Under the pieces are notes generated by a model, which saw nothing but the letters and a program-made list of their open reading frames with translations, had not been told where the DNA came from and did no database searches. Of a stretch of DNA of 64,000 nt, positions 53,731 through 62,550 are shown in pieces (the first letter of the stretch is position 1; each line of letters begins with the position of its first letter). Origin of the DNA: an uncultured Prevotellaceae bacterium. GTDB lineage: Bacteria > Bacteroidota > Bacteroidia > Bacteroidales > Bacteroidaceae. The position numbers were made by a program, and so were the translations under genes. The DNA lies in NCBI GenBank assembly GCA_900317305.1, contig ONGG01000001.1, forward strand, positions 186,001 to 250,000, read 5' to 3'.

Positions 53731-53913
53731 TTATTTCTCAGGATCGTCCCAAGGACTACTATTGTGAGAGGTATTCTCAAACTGGTCCTGCATAGCCTCA
53801 TTGGCCAACTGGTCGCCATCGCCAAAGTTGTCATAATTGCTGATTGCCTCTTCAAGAAAAGCGGCGGATTCGATGTCCTGTACGGCAATTCTCGGTTTCA
53901 AATACTTTTTCAT
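53731..53913 (-). CDS. Small protein of 60 residues, unknown
   Basis: A short acidic protein starting MKKYLKPRIAVQDIESAAFLEEA, with an Asn/Asp/Ser-rich second half and no cysteine. The MKKYxKPxI opening is one I have seen in many short Bacteroidota proteins of unknown purpose. It begins 14 bases after the stop of the 1026-residue gene and sits just before the shared terminator, so it is very probably transcribed with it. It has no signal peptide. Confidence 0.6.
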   Translation of the reverse strand: MKKYLKPRIAVQDIESAAFLEEAISNYDNFGDGDQLANEAMQDQFENTSHNSSPWDDPEK

Positions 53914-53927
53914 ATCTTGTTGTGTTA

Positions 53928-56900
53928 TTATTTGACTACAGTTTTCTTTCCATTGATAATATAAATGCCTGGCGTGAGGCGGTCGCTGTTCACCCTTACG
54001 CCACTGATGGTATACACCTCGCGGCTGTTGTCGTTGTCGGTATTAACCTCGACGATAGCATCGGTTTCGTTATCCAGGAGGATGAAGAAGTTGGCTGCCT
54101 CTTCTTTGTTGAGGATCAGGTATGCCTTATTGAGTCCACACAGGTTGGTGTGTCCATCAGGGGTGAACCAGAAGAAGCCCAATTTCTTGACATCGTTGAC
54201 CGTTGAGCGGCTCAGCTTGTAGAAATAGAGCGAGGAACCGCTTGCCTTCGGATAGAAGGCATCATAGCCCCAGAGCATGTTGTTGGCAGGTGCCGTTCCT
54301 TTCTCATTGGTGATGGCAGCCGTGTAGGCCTTGACCTCACCCTTGAGCACCAATGGCGTGCCGACAGGAACGACGTCACCAGCCTTATAGATGTAATCGA
54401 CAATTGACTTGTTGTTCTCCAGTTTGACCACAGGACCACCAACGACACCCTCGGGCATCACGTAGGCATGTTCGTTGTTAAAATAGGTGGCGAAACCGCC
54501 CTCGTCGGTGATTTCAAAGGCAATCTCCGAGATGCTGGTCAACCAACGATGGTCACCAATACGTGCGTTGTTCTGGGCACAGCTGGCCATGGTGAAGTCG
54601 CCTGTGGTGTAGTCACCTTCGAACGCAATCACGCCCTCGACGGGACTTATAACAGGTTCTTCACTGTCGCCAGTCGATTCACTGGCTGTCACATCAGTGA
54701 GAACACCGTCAACGGTGTATTGAGAGGAGATGCCCGAAACATTCCAAGAGGGGTTGGCACTGGCCTGACCGGCATTCATGCCACGGACAAACTGACCGCT
54801 CTTTCCTGTGTTGATGCTCACGCAGTTAAATATTTCGAACTTCAGCCATTTCTGTCCGCTCTGGCGGTGATTGAAGGTATTCTTGCCGTTAGCCACGTTG
54901 TAGAATGTGCAGTTTTCCAAGGTGAAAGACTGACTTTCACATCCTGCTTCTGTAGCCTTATTGCCCGACTGTGAACTATAGATGAAACCAGTGTGCGGTG
55001 TTTTGGAATAGATGGTGGTGTTGTACATCCTTAAGGAGCCCACTACGCCGCCTCCGGAGAAGTCGATAATATTCTTGCCGCCGCCATTCATCTCGATGAT
55101 GCTGTAATCCAGATGGAAATTAGAGAACAAACTCTTGATGCCATTTCCATAGAAGAACTGGGTCGAGAGTCCTTTGACGTAAATGCCATAGATGACAATG
55201 TCGCCCATAGGATAGAAACCGTTCTCATCTGGTTCGTCTTTTTTGGGAGTATTGACCAGAATCATCGGCCCTGTCAGGGCAGAAGCATCGATGCTGCTGT
55301 TGGCACCTATAATACTTAATGGACAGGAGATGTTGAGCGTTCCACTGACCGTGTAGTTGGCATCCTGTTCCAGATTGAAGGTGATGCTCTTGGGAGCGGC
55401 CCCCTTGGCCAGTTCGGCATTCAACAGAGAGGTAAGATCCTGACCGTCGGCAGCATTGATGACGATGTCGACTGGTTCCTCCTCAACTATCCAGCGTGGG
55501 TCGCCCAGTTTGGCTTCCTTCTGCGGGCAGTCGGCCAAGGTGAAGTCGCCTTGGGTATAGTCGCCAGTGAAGGCAATGAGACCCTCGACAGGATTGGTGA
55601 CAGGCTCTTCTTCATCGCCAGTCGACTCGCTGGCTGTCATATCGGTAAGTGCGCCATCGACGGTGTATTGCGAGGAGATGCCCGACACATTCCAAACGGG
55701 GTTGGCGCTGGCCTGACCAGCGTTAAGACCTTTGATGAACTGTCCGCTCTTGCCGGTGTCGATGCTGATACAATCGGTGACGGTGAAACTCAGCCATTTC
55801 TGTCCGCTCTGGCGGTGATTGAAGGTATTCTTGCCGTTGGCCACGTTGTAGAAAGTGGAATTACTCAAGATGAAGTTCTGCATCTCAAGACCGGCTTCGG
55901 TTGCCTTCTGGCCCGACTGAGAACTGTAGATAAAACCAGTATGCGGAGTCTTGGAGTAGATGGTAGAATTGGTTACCTTGAAGTTGGCCGCCACGCCACC
56001 TCCGGCGAAGTCGAAGATATTCTTGTTGCCTCCATTCATCTCGACGATACTGTTGTCGATCAGGAAACTGTTGATTAATGACTTGACGCCACTGCCGAAG
56101 AAGAACTGTGCAGGGAGTCCCTTCACGGAGATGCCTGATACGGAGACATCACCCAGTTGGAAGAATTCCAATTCGTTCACCAGGCTCTCAGGCAAGGTAG
56201 TACTGACAGCAAACATCGGTCCAGAGAGAGCTGACGCATCAATGACAGCTGGTTTGCTGACATCACCTTTAATGGTGAGCGCACCGGTAACAGGCATGGT
56301 CTGCCCCACGGTATATTCTCCACCGGCAGCCAGATTGATGGTAATGCTTGAGGGATAAGGATTGCCCGCCATGACTGTGGCCAGTTCGGCTGCGATGTCC
56401 ATTCCGCTCGCAGGAGATATCTCAATGGCCTCTCCAACGGTTGGTGCGGGAGGAGCGGCCTCCTCGCAGGTCAGTCCGTAGAACTGGATAGTAGTACCCT
56501 TAGCTGAGAACGTATACGAGGCTCCTTCGGTCAACTCATACACCTTGGTGACAAATCCGTACTTTTCGTCTTCCGTCTTGGAATCCAGGGTCAACGTACC
56601 ATCCAACAACGACAAGTCGGCACGGTTGAAAAGTTTCAAATCCTTTCCGTCGTTTGAGATGTAGGCATCATCCTTGGGTTGGCGGCGGTAAAAAACGGTC
56701 AATGTGACGTCCTTTTTAGCGGTCACCACCAGGGATGTGCTGCCACTATTCTCTGTACCGTCAGGACTTGCTGCAGTAGGTAACTCGGCATTACGTACCT
56801 GAATGTAATGCGTAAATTCCTCACCCGCAATGGTGATGGAATTTCCATTGAGGGTGGTGGCATAGACTGTCTTCACAGTCAAGGCGTCATCGTCTAACAA

Positions 56901-57008
56901 TGTAGACTCAGGAGCAACGGGTGTGCTCTCATTGGCTTTCCAGGTGGTTGCTGCATAGGTACAAACCGCCAATAAAGCAATGACAATCAATGCTAATCTT
57001 GTCTTCAT
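53928..57008 (-). CDS. Large secreted beta-helix protein with tandem duplication (DUF5123/DUF4957-like, pectate-lyase-like)
   Basis: A 1026-residue exported protein (signal peptide about 1-19). An N-terminal beta-sandwich domain (25-180) is followed by two long copies, about 316 residues each, of a beta-helix module resembling DUF4957/DUF5123 parts of pectate-lyase-like proteins (ITINLAAGGEYTVG... and SITFNLEQDANYTVSG...). Both copies contain FNHRQSGQKWL and GISSQYTVDG. A further domain and the tail VYTISGVRVNS...GIYIINGKKTVVK end it. No lyase catalytic residues can be assigned, so binding rather than cutting is possible. Confidence 0.82.
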   Translation of the reverse strand: MKTRLALIVIALLAVCTYAATTWKANESTPVAPESTLLDDDALTVKTVYATTLNGNSITIAGEEFTHYIQVRNAELPTAASPDGTENSGSTSLVVTAKKDVTLTVFYRRQPKDDAYISNDGKDLKLFNRADLSLLDGTLTLDSKTEDEKYGFVTKVYELTEGASYTFSAKGTTIQFYGLTCEEAAPPAPTVGEAIEISPASGMDIAAELATVMAGNPYPSSITINLAAGGEYTVGQTMPVTGALTIKGDVSKPAVIDASALSGPMFAVSTTLPESLVNELEFFQLGDVSVSGISVKGLPAQFFFGSGVKSLINSFLIDNSIVEMNGGNKNIFDFAGGGVAANFKVTNSTIYSKTPHTGFIYSSQSGQKATEAGLEMQNFILSNSTFYNVANGKNTFNHRQSGQKWLSFTVTDCISIDTGKSGQFIKGLNAGQASANPVWNVSGISSQYTVDGALTDMTASESTGDEEEPVTNPVEGLIAFTGDYTQGDFTLADCPQKEAKLGDPRWIVEEEPVDIVINAADGQDLTSLLNAELAKGAAPKSITFNLEQDANYTVSGTLNISCPLSIIGANSSIDASALTGPMILVNTPKKDEPDENGFYPMGDIVIYGIYVKGLSTQFFYGNGIKSLFSNFHLDYSIIEMNGGGKNIIDFSGGGVVGSLRMYNTTIYSKTPHTGFIYSSQSGNKATEAGCESQSFTLENCTFYNVANGKNTFNHRQSGQKWLKFEIFNCVSINTGKSGQFVRGMNAGQASANPSWNVSGISSQYTVDGVLTDVTASESTGDSEEPVISPVEGVIAFEGDYTTGDFTMASCAQNNARIGDHRWLTSISEIAFEITDEGGFATYFNNEHAYVMPEGVVGGPVVKLENNKSIVDYIYKAGDVVPVGTPLVLKGEVKAYTAAITNEKGTAPANNMLWGYDAFYPKASGSSLYFYKLSRSTVNDVKKLGFFWFTPDGHTNLCGLNKAYLILNKEEAANFFILLDNETDAIVEVNTDNDNSREVYTISGVRVNSDRLTPGIYIINGKKTVVK
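54540..56440 (-). repeat. Two direct repeats of about 948 bases inside the beta-helix gene
   Basis: Identical or near-identical stretches recur with a 948-base offset, for example CAGCCATTTCTGTCCGCTCT at 54843 and 55791. The unit equals 316 codons, so the copies stay in frame. The high DNA match in some segments (around 54840-54900 and 55790-55850) points to a fairly recent duplication or ongoing conversion. Unit limits are approximate. Confidence 0.8.
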
Positions 57009-57059
57009 AGAGATTTGTTTTAGATTGGTATAAAATATTTAGGTATGATTTCTTGATGA

Positions 57060-57067
57060 CAAAGATA
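57060..57067 (-). promoter_or_regulatory. -7 box of the large beta-helix gene
   Basis: The minus strand reads TATCTTTG, 51 bases before the start at 57008. No standard -33 box is present. The rest of the 267-base gap to the next gene is AT-rich, with no other clear element except the divergent -7 box. Confidence 0.45.
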
Positions 57068-57230
57068 CGAAAAAACATTCGACAATGCATAAAAATCGAA
57101 GGCTTTTTTATCCATTATTTATTTTATGACATTGTGGTATTTGTGCCAACAGATGATTGCTATTTATGTAAAAAGTGAAAAAACATGGATAAAATCATTA
57201 GAAAGGGTGGCGATTTGATGATTTTTTTGT

Positions 57231-57238
57231 TAATTTTG
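57231..57238 (+). promoter_or_regulatory. -7 box of the NapHG-AKR pair
   Basis: TAATTTTG lies 37 bases before the ATG at 57276. The nearest TTTG (57214) is only 13 bases upstream, so the -33 element is poor. Confidence 0.5.
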
Positions 57239-57275
57239 CAATCAACATAACATAGCACATACACAACACTCTATT

Positions 57276-58760
57276 ATGCTTCGGAAAATCAGATTGGTCT
57301 TAGCTGGGTTGTTCTTCATCGGAATAACCCTGATGTTTCTCGACTTCACCGGAACCCTCCACCGTTGGCTCTCGTGGATGGCAAAAGTACAGTTCTTGCC
57401 TGCTGTTCTCGCACTCAATGTCGTGGTGATCGTGGCCTTGCTCGCGCTCACGCTGATTTTTGGCCGTATCTATTGTTCGGTCATCTGTCCGATGGGAGTC
57501 ATGCAGGATGTGATCGCGCGTCTCAACCGCAAAAAAAACAAGTATTCTTACTCGGGGGCCATCTCGTGGTTGCGATATATCATGCTCGCCATCATGGTGG
57601 TGGCGTGTGTGGCGGGTATAGGATCGCTCATGGCTTTACTCGCTCCTTACAGCAGTTATGGTAGGATAGCCACCTTCATCCTGCAACCGCTATGGCAATT
57701 GGGCAACAATGTGCTGGCCTCCATAGCCGAGCGGGTGGACAGTTATGCGTTTTATACCACCGACGTATGGATGAAGAGTCTGTCCACGTTCGGCATCGCC
57801 CTTGCCACCTTGCTCGTTGTGGGATTCCTGGCATTCCGCCATGGCCGCACTTATTGCAACACCATTTGTCCGGTGGGCACGGTGCTCGGCTTCTTCGCCC
57901 GCTTCTCGCTGTTCAAGGTCAGGTTTGATGAGGAGAAATGCAAGAACTGCTCCCTCTGCTCAAAGAACTGCAAGGCTGCCTGCATCGACTACAAGAGTCA
58001 TAGCGTGGATTACAGCCGCTGCGTGGCTTGTGGAAACTGCATCGACAAATGCAAATTCGGTGCCCTCGCTTATTCCATGAAAAAAGCTGGCAAGAAATCA
58101 GAACCTGTTGCCGAGCCTCGTCAGGAGAGTGTCGACGAAGGCAAGCGCTCGTTCCTGCTGGCAACAGCCCTTGTGACCACTGCCGCCATGGCTCAGGAGA
58201 AAAAGAAAGTGGATGGCGGACTGGCGGAAATCAAGGAAAAACTGGCTCCTGTACGCCAGACGCCCATCACGCCTCCGGGTTCGTTGAGCGCTTCCAATAT
58301 GCAGAAGCATTGCACCGCTTGTCAGCTATGCGTGTCGGAATGTCCCAATGGCGTCTTAAGGCCCTCTTCCGACCTGATGAAACTGATGCAGCCCACCATG
58401 TCGTATGAGCGCGGCTATTGCCGACCAGAATGCACGCGATGTGCTGAGGCTTGTCCCGCCGGTGCCATCAAACCTATCTCTCTCGACGAGAAATCGTCCA
58501 TCCAGATTGGTCATGCCGTGTTTATCAAGAAGAACTGCGTGGCGGTGAACGATGGGGTGGAGTGTGGCAACTGTGCCCGCCATTGTCCTGTAGGTGCGAT
58601 AGAGATGGTGCAACTGGATGAGGAAGACGACGAGTCTCCCTTCGTTCCCGCTGTCAACGAGAGCCGGTGTATCGGTTGTGGCGCTTGCGAGAATCTGTGT
58701 CCGGCCCGTCCTTTCCCAGCCATCTTTGTCGAAGGCCATGAGGTGCATAAGATAGTCTAA
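57276..58760 (+). CDS. Membrane iron-sulfur protein, NapH-NapG-like fusion with about six [4Fe-4S] sites
   Basis: A 494-residue protein. Residues 1-215 hold about four membrane segments and two CxxxCP motifs (Cys67/71 and Cys194/198) as in NapH/NosR/CcoG. A double ferredoxin follows (Cys222-232, Cys249-259). Residues 290-308 (KRSFLLATALVTTAAMAQ) look like an internal signal or membrane segment, and PPGSLSA with four further clusters (Cys346-356, 382-393, 421-437, 465-475) resembles NapG/MauM. The layout suggests quinol oxidation and electron transfer across the membrane. It precedes the AKR gene by 18 bases. Confidence 0.82.
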   Translation: MLRKIRLVLAGLFFIGITLMFLDFTGTLHRWLSWMAKVQFLPAVLALNVVVIVALLALTLIFGRIYCSVICPMGVMQDVIARLNRKKNKYSYSGAISWLRYIMLAIMVVACVAGIGSLMALLAPYSSYGRIATFILQPLWQLGNNVLASIAERVDSYAFYTTDVWMKSLSTFGIALATLLVVGFLAFRHGRTYCNTICPVGTVLGFFARFSLFKVRFDEEKCKNCSLCSKNCKAACIDYKSHSVDYSRCVACGNCIDKCKFGALAYSMKKAGKKSEPVAEPRQESVDEGKRSFLLATALVTTAAMAQEKKKVDGGLAEIKEKLAPVRQTPITPPGSLSASNMQKHCTACQLCVSECPNGVLRPSSDLMKLMQPTMSYERGYCRPECTRCAEACPAGAIKPISLDEKSSIQIGHAVFIKKNCVAVNDGVECGNCARHCPVGAIEMVQLDEEDDESPFVPAVNESRCIGCGACENLCPARPFPAIFVEGHEVHKIV

Positions 58761-58778
58761 TCTCCAAAGAATGTCATC

Positions 58779-60206
58779 ATGAAGAATAAGGATATTTCCA
58801 GAAGAAAATTTATCAAACTGTTTGGTGCCGGCTCGCTGGCCACTGTGGCTGCGGTCACGGGATGCAAGCAGGCCACCAATGCCGATGGCAGCACCGACGA
58901 TTACAAAAACCAGGTAGAACCCCCAAAGGGGAAGATGACCTATCGTGTAGACCCCCATACACAAAAGCAGATCTCACTCCTGGGCTATGGCATGATGCGT
59001 CTGCCCACCATGTCGGGCAACTCGTCGCGCGAGGGCGAGGACCCCATCGACCAGGAGCAGGTGAACCGCCTCGTAGACTATGCCATCGAGCATGGAGTGA
59101 ACTATTTCGACACCTCGCCAGCCTATTGTCAGGGCAACTCCGAGACGTCGACAGGCATCGCTCTTCACCGTCATCCACGCGAGAAATACTTCGTGGCTAC
59201 CAAACTGTCGAATTTTGACCCCTCCACATGGTCGCTCAAATCTTCCATTGAGATGTATCACAACTCGATGAAGAGCTTGCAGGTAGACTATATCGACTAT
59301 TATCTGCTGCATGGCATAGGAATGGGCGGAATGGACAATCTCAACTCACGCTTCATCGACAACGGTATCATGGACTATCTTCTGAAAGAGCGCGATGCTG
59401 GTCGCATTAAGAACCTGGGTTTCTCCTATCATGGCGATGTCGAGGTGTTCGACTACCTGCTGGAGCATCATGACAAGTACAAGTGGGATTTCGTGCAAAT
59501 CGAACTCAACTATCTTGACTGGGACTATGCCAACGAGATCAACGACCGCAACACCGATGCCCGTTATCTATACGACGAATTGCAGAAGCGCGGCATCCCT
59601 GCCGTGATTATGGAACCCCTCTTGGGTGGAAGGCTCGCCAATGTGCCGCAATACCTGATGAAGCGGATGAAACAGCGCGACCCCGAGAAGTCGGTGGCCT
59701 CTTGGGCTTTCAGGTATGCCGGCACCCCAGAAGGCGTGCTTACCGTGCTGAGCGGCATGACCTATATGGAACACCTGAAAGACAACTTGCTGTCGTATTG
59801 TCCTTTGGTACCGCTGACCGAGGAGGAGCAAAATTTCCTCTATGATGTGGCCAAGGAAATCGTAGGCGTGGAAACCATTCCTTGCAACGACTGCAAATAT
59901 TGCATGCCTTGTCCGTATGGCATCGACATCCCGGGCATTTTCGTGCATTACAACAAATGCAAGAACGAAGGCACCCTGCCCCGCGACATCATGGACGAGA
60001 ATTACAAGCGCAACCGCCGTATCTTCCTCATCGGCCTCGACCGTTCGGTGCCGAAAATGAGGCAGGCCGACCACTGCATCGGTTGTGGTCAGTGTGTTGT
60101 CCATTGCCCGCAAAACATCAGGATTCCTCAGGAATTGCAAAAGATAGCCGAATATGTGGAGCGACTGAAACAAGGAAAGCCACTTACCGATGATGAAGAA
60201 GAATAA
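58779..60206 (+). CDS. Exported aldo/keto reductase with C-terminal ferredoxin clusters
   Basis: A 475-residue protein. The N-terminus SRRKFIKLFGAGSLATVAAVTGC combines a twin-arginine pattern (RRKFIK) with a lipobox (Cys29), so it is probably a Tat-exported lipoprotein. The aldo/keto reductase barrel has the tetrad blocks NYFDTSPAY, VATKLSNFD and YYLLHGIG. The C-terminus carries CNDCKYCMPCPYGI and CIGCGQCVVHCPQNI, two [4Fe-4S] sites. It lies 18 bases after the NapHG-like gene and ends with a strong terminator, so the two form one unit. Substrate unknown. Confidence 0.85.
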   Translation: MKNKDISRRKFIKLFGAGSLATVAAVTGCKQATNADGSTDDYKNQVEPPKGKMTYRVDPHTQKQISLLGYGMMRLPTMSGNSSREGEDPIDQEQVNRLVDYAIEHGVNYFDTSPAYCQGNSETSTGIALHRHPREKYFVATKLSNFDPSTWSLKSSIEMYHNSMKSLQVDYIDYYLLHGIGMGGMDNLNSRFIDNGIMDYLLKERDAGRIKNLGFSYHGDVEVFDYLLEHHDKYKWDFVQIELNYLDWDYANEINDRNTDARYLYDELQKRGIPAVIMEPLLGGRLANVPQYLMKRMKQRDPEKSVASWAFRYAGTPEGVLTVLSGMTYMEHLKDNLLSYCPLVPLTEEEQNFLYDVAKEIVGVETIPCNDCKYCMPCPYGIDIPGIFVHYNKCKNEGTLPRDIMDENYKRNRRIFLIGLDRSVPKMRQADHCIGCGQCVVHCPQNIRIPQELQKIAEYVERLKQGKPLTDDEEE

Positions 60207-60210
60207 AAGT

Positions 60211-60246
60211 GATGCCGGAGACAAGACCATCTCCGGCATCATTTTT
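60211..60246 (+). terminator. Terminator after the aldo/keto reductase
   Basis: GATGCCGGAGA (60211-60221) pairs with TCTCCGGCATC (60230-60240), an 11-bp GC-rich stem followed by five Ts. Confidence 0.88.
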
Positions 60247-60296
60247 GTTTAATTGTTAAAGTTTTTGGGTAGTTTGCGGAAAAACAATCGATTTAT

Positions 60297-60327
60297 TTTG
60301 CCGTTTCAAATTTAAGTTATATATTTG
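60297..60327 (+). promoter_or_regulatory. Butyrate kinase promoter
   Basis: TTTG at 60297-60300, a 19-base spacer and TATATTTG at 60320-60327: a complete Bacteroidota promoter, 61 bases before the ATG. Confidence 0.8.
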
Positions 60328-60388
60328 CGATATATATTCGCAATGAGGCGAATCAGACTTACCTTGTTAGCCAAATCTTTTTAATACG

Positions 60389-61450
60389 ATGAAAATACTT
60401 GCTATCAACCCAGGAATGATTTCGACCAAGGTCGGAGTGTTTCATGACGAAGAGATTGTGATGCACGCCTGCATCAACCATCCCTATGAGGAGTTGTGCC
60501 AATACCCGTTCATTATGGACGAGTTCGACTACCGAAAGGAAAAACTGATTGAGGAGTTGAAACGTCAAGGTTTTGGAATGGATTTCGATGTGGTTGTCGG
60601 ACGTGGCGGACTCGTCAAGCCCATAGAGAGTGGAGTATACGAATTGAATGAGAAAGTGATTGAGGACACCATGCATCCGCGTCTTCATCATGCCTGCAAC
60701 CTGGGTTCCCTGATTGCATTGAGCATCGCCAAGGAGATTCCGGGATGCCGGGCCTTCACCGTTGACCCTGGTGTGGTAGACGAACTGGAGGATGTGGCGA
60801 GAATCTCTGGAATGCCCGAGATTCCCCATCAGACGATATGGCATGCGCTCAACCAGCGCGAGATAGCCAAACGCTACTGCCGCGAGCATGGTGTGAAATA
60901 TGAAGAACAAGACCTGATAGTCTGCCATCTGGGCAGTGGCATTTCCTTTGCCATGCACCACCATGGACGTGCCATAGCATGCAGCGACGCCCTCAGCGGT
61001 GATGGTCCGTTCAGTCCGTCGAGGGCAGGCACACTGCCGTCGGTGCAACTCATTCAGTTGTGCTACAGTGGGAAGTACACAGAGAAGGAGATGCTGCGCA
61101 AGGTGAATGGACACAGTGGCCTTACCGCCCATCTGGGCACTAACGATGTGAGGGTGGTGGAGAAGCGTATCGCCGAGGGCGACGAGCACGCACGCCTCAT
61201 CCTCGATGCGATGATCTATCAGGTGGCACGCTATTTGGCTTCACTCGCACCTGTCACCTATGGCCATGTGGATGCCGTTATTCTCACGGGAGCCATGTCG
61301 CAGAGCAAGTATGTGAGTGGCGGACTCATCAAGCGTCTGGAGTATCTGGCACCAGTGTTTGTGTATCCCGGCGAGGATGAGCTCACGGCTTTGGCACATA
61401 ATGCCTATCGTGCACTTACCGGTCAGCAGGAGATAAAGGTTTATCAATAA
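60389..61450 (+). CDS. buk: Butyrate kinase
   Basis: A 353-residue acetate/butyrate-kinase-family enzyme (ASKHA fold) that phosphorylates butyrate or branched short-chain acids. The opening LAINPGMISTKVGVF, VVGRGGLVKPIESGVYELN, LGSGISFAMHHHGRAIACSDAL, and DAVILTGAMSQSKYV fit Buk rather than AckA. The usual partner phosphotransbutyrylase (ptb) is not next to it. It has its own promoter and terminator, so it is a single-gene unit here. Confidence 0.93.
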   Translation: MKILAINPGMISTKVGVFHDEEIVMHACINHPYEELCQYPFIMDEFDYRKEKLIEELKRQGFGMDFDVVVGRGGLVKPIESGVYELNEKVIEDTMHPRLHHACNLGSLIALSIAKEIPGCRAFTVDPGVVDELEDVARISGMPEIPHQTIWHALNQREIAKRYCREHGVKYEEQDLIVCHLGSGISFAMHHHGRAIACSDALSGDGPFSPSRAGTLPSVQLIQLCYSGKYTEKEMLRKVNGHSGLTAHLGTNDVRVVEKRIAEGDEHARLILDAMIYQVARYLASLAPVTYGHVDAVILTGAMSQSKYVSGGLIKRLEYLAPVFVYPGEDELTALAHNAYRALTGQQEIKVYQ

Positions 61451-61472
61451 GTATTTTTCAAATTACAAATTA

Positions 61473-61498
61473 GGGGCATCTTCAAGCGGAGATGCCCC
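61473..61498. terminator. Hairpin between buk and the GH53 gene
   Basis: GGGGCATCT (61473-61481) pairs with AGATGCCCC (61490-61498). It lies between convergent genes; the T stretch after it is short on both strands. Confidence 0.72.
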
Positions 61499-61503
61499 AT
61501 TTA

Positions 61504-62529
61504 TTATTGCTTCAACTGCCGTGCCGCCTCCTTGAAAGCGTCCATGATAATGGTTGGCCGATGGTTGTTGAAGGCTCCGAGAGGGTAGTGGCCTTCCAGT
61601 TCGGGCGCCCAATAGAACACTCCCAGACAATGGCCATCGCATTGCCGCAAGGCGGCATTGATGATGTCGCTCATGATTTTCTTCCCCTCTATGGGCTTTT
61701 TCGATTCGGTGCCCGTCTCCACAATCATCGAGTTGACACCGTATTTCTCATAGAGGTGTTTCACGTTGGCTACGAAGTCGCGGATGGTACCTTCGGTATC
61801 TTGCTCCAACTTGGCTTCCTTGTCCCAATAGGGATAGACACTGATGCCGATAAGGTCGTAATGGGCACCATATTTCCTCAGTCCGTCGAAGATGAAGTCA
61901 TAGCGTTTCTGGTCACACCCGGCATCGAGATGTACAATCACGTCGGCATCGGGGTAGACGCTCTTCACCGCCTCGTATCCTGCCTGTGTGAACCCGGCAT
62001 AATGCTCCATGTTTTCCTCGGCTTTCCCCATGGGCCATAAGAATCCATGCGTGGTCTCATTGCCCACCTGCACCCATCTCACATCTATCTGGTTGTCCTT
62101 GAGCAGTTGCAGCACGTCGGTGGTATGCCATTTGAGCGTCATCCGCATCTCGTCGTAACTCATATACTGCCATGCTGCCGGGATGTGTTGTTTGCCAGGG
62201 TCGGCCCACCAGTCGCTGTAGTGGAAGTCAATCATCACGGCCATGCCGTAGTATTTGGCACGCTTGGCCATCAGCAGCACATCGTTCTTGTCGCAGAAAC
62301 CACCACGTGGGTTCACCCATACGCGCAACCTGATGGCATTCATGCCATATTCCTTCATCAGGGCCGTGTTCTCGCGTATCTCTCCGTCCAAGTTATACAG
62401 CCGTTGTCCACGTGCTTCCAACTCAGTGGTTCCGCTGATGTCGGCTCCTAGCCAGAACTTCGTGTTATCCTGTGCCTGAGACAGTTGGCATAGGAACATC
62501 ATACTTATGATAAAAATAATTTTTCTCAT
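61504..62529 (-). CDS. GH53 endo-beta-1,4-galactanase
   Basis: A 341-residue secreted enzyme (signal peptide about 1-19) that cuts the galactan side chains of pectin. GH53 landmarks: WLGADISG, IRLRVWVNP, DFHYSDWWADPGKQ, acid/base Glu158 in VGNETTHG, nucleophile Glu271 in MIVETGT. No lipobox or sorting tail is seen. It follows the M6-type domain gene by 21 bases; with the esterase and beta-helix proteins it shows that the organism uses pectin. Confidence 0.93.
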   Translation of the reverse strand: MRKIIFIISMMFLCQLSQAQDNTKFWLGADISGTTELEARGQRLYNLDGEIRENTALMKEYGMNAIRLRVWVNPRGGFCDKNDVLLMAKRAKYYGMAVMIDFHYSDWWADPGKQHIPAAWQYMSYDEMRMTLKWHTTDVLQLLKDNQIDVRWVQVGNETTHGFLWPMGKAEENMEHYAGFTQAGYEAVKSVYPDADVIVHLDAGCDQKRYDFIFDGLRKYGAHYDLIGISVYPYWDKEAKLEQDTEGTIRDFVANVKHLYEKYGVNSMIVETGTESKKPIEGKKIMSDIINAALRQCDGHCLGVFYWAPELEGHYPLGAFNNHRPTIIMDAFKEAARQLKQ

Positions 62530-62550
62530 AGGGTAGGGTGCTGGTTATTG

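Noticed and set aside
57077..57109. Hairpin TTCGA...TCGAA with a T run in the gap before the NapHG-like gene
   Set aside because: The stem is only five base pairs with a 13-base loop, and no plus-strand gene ends just before it.
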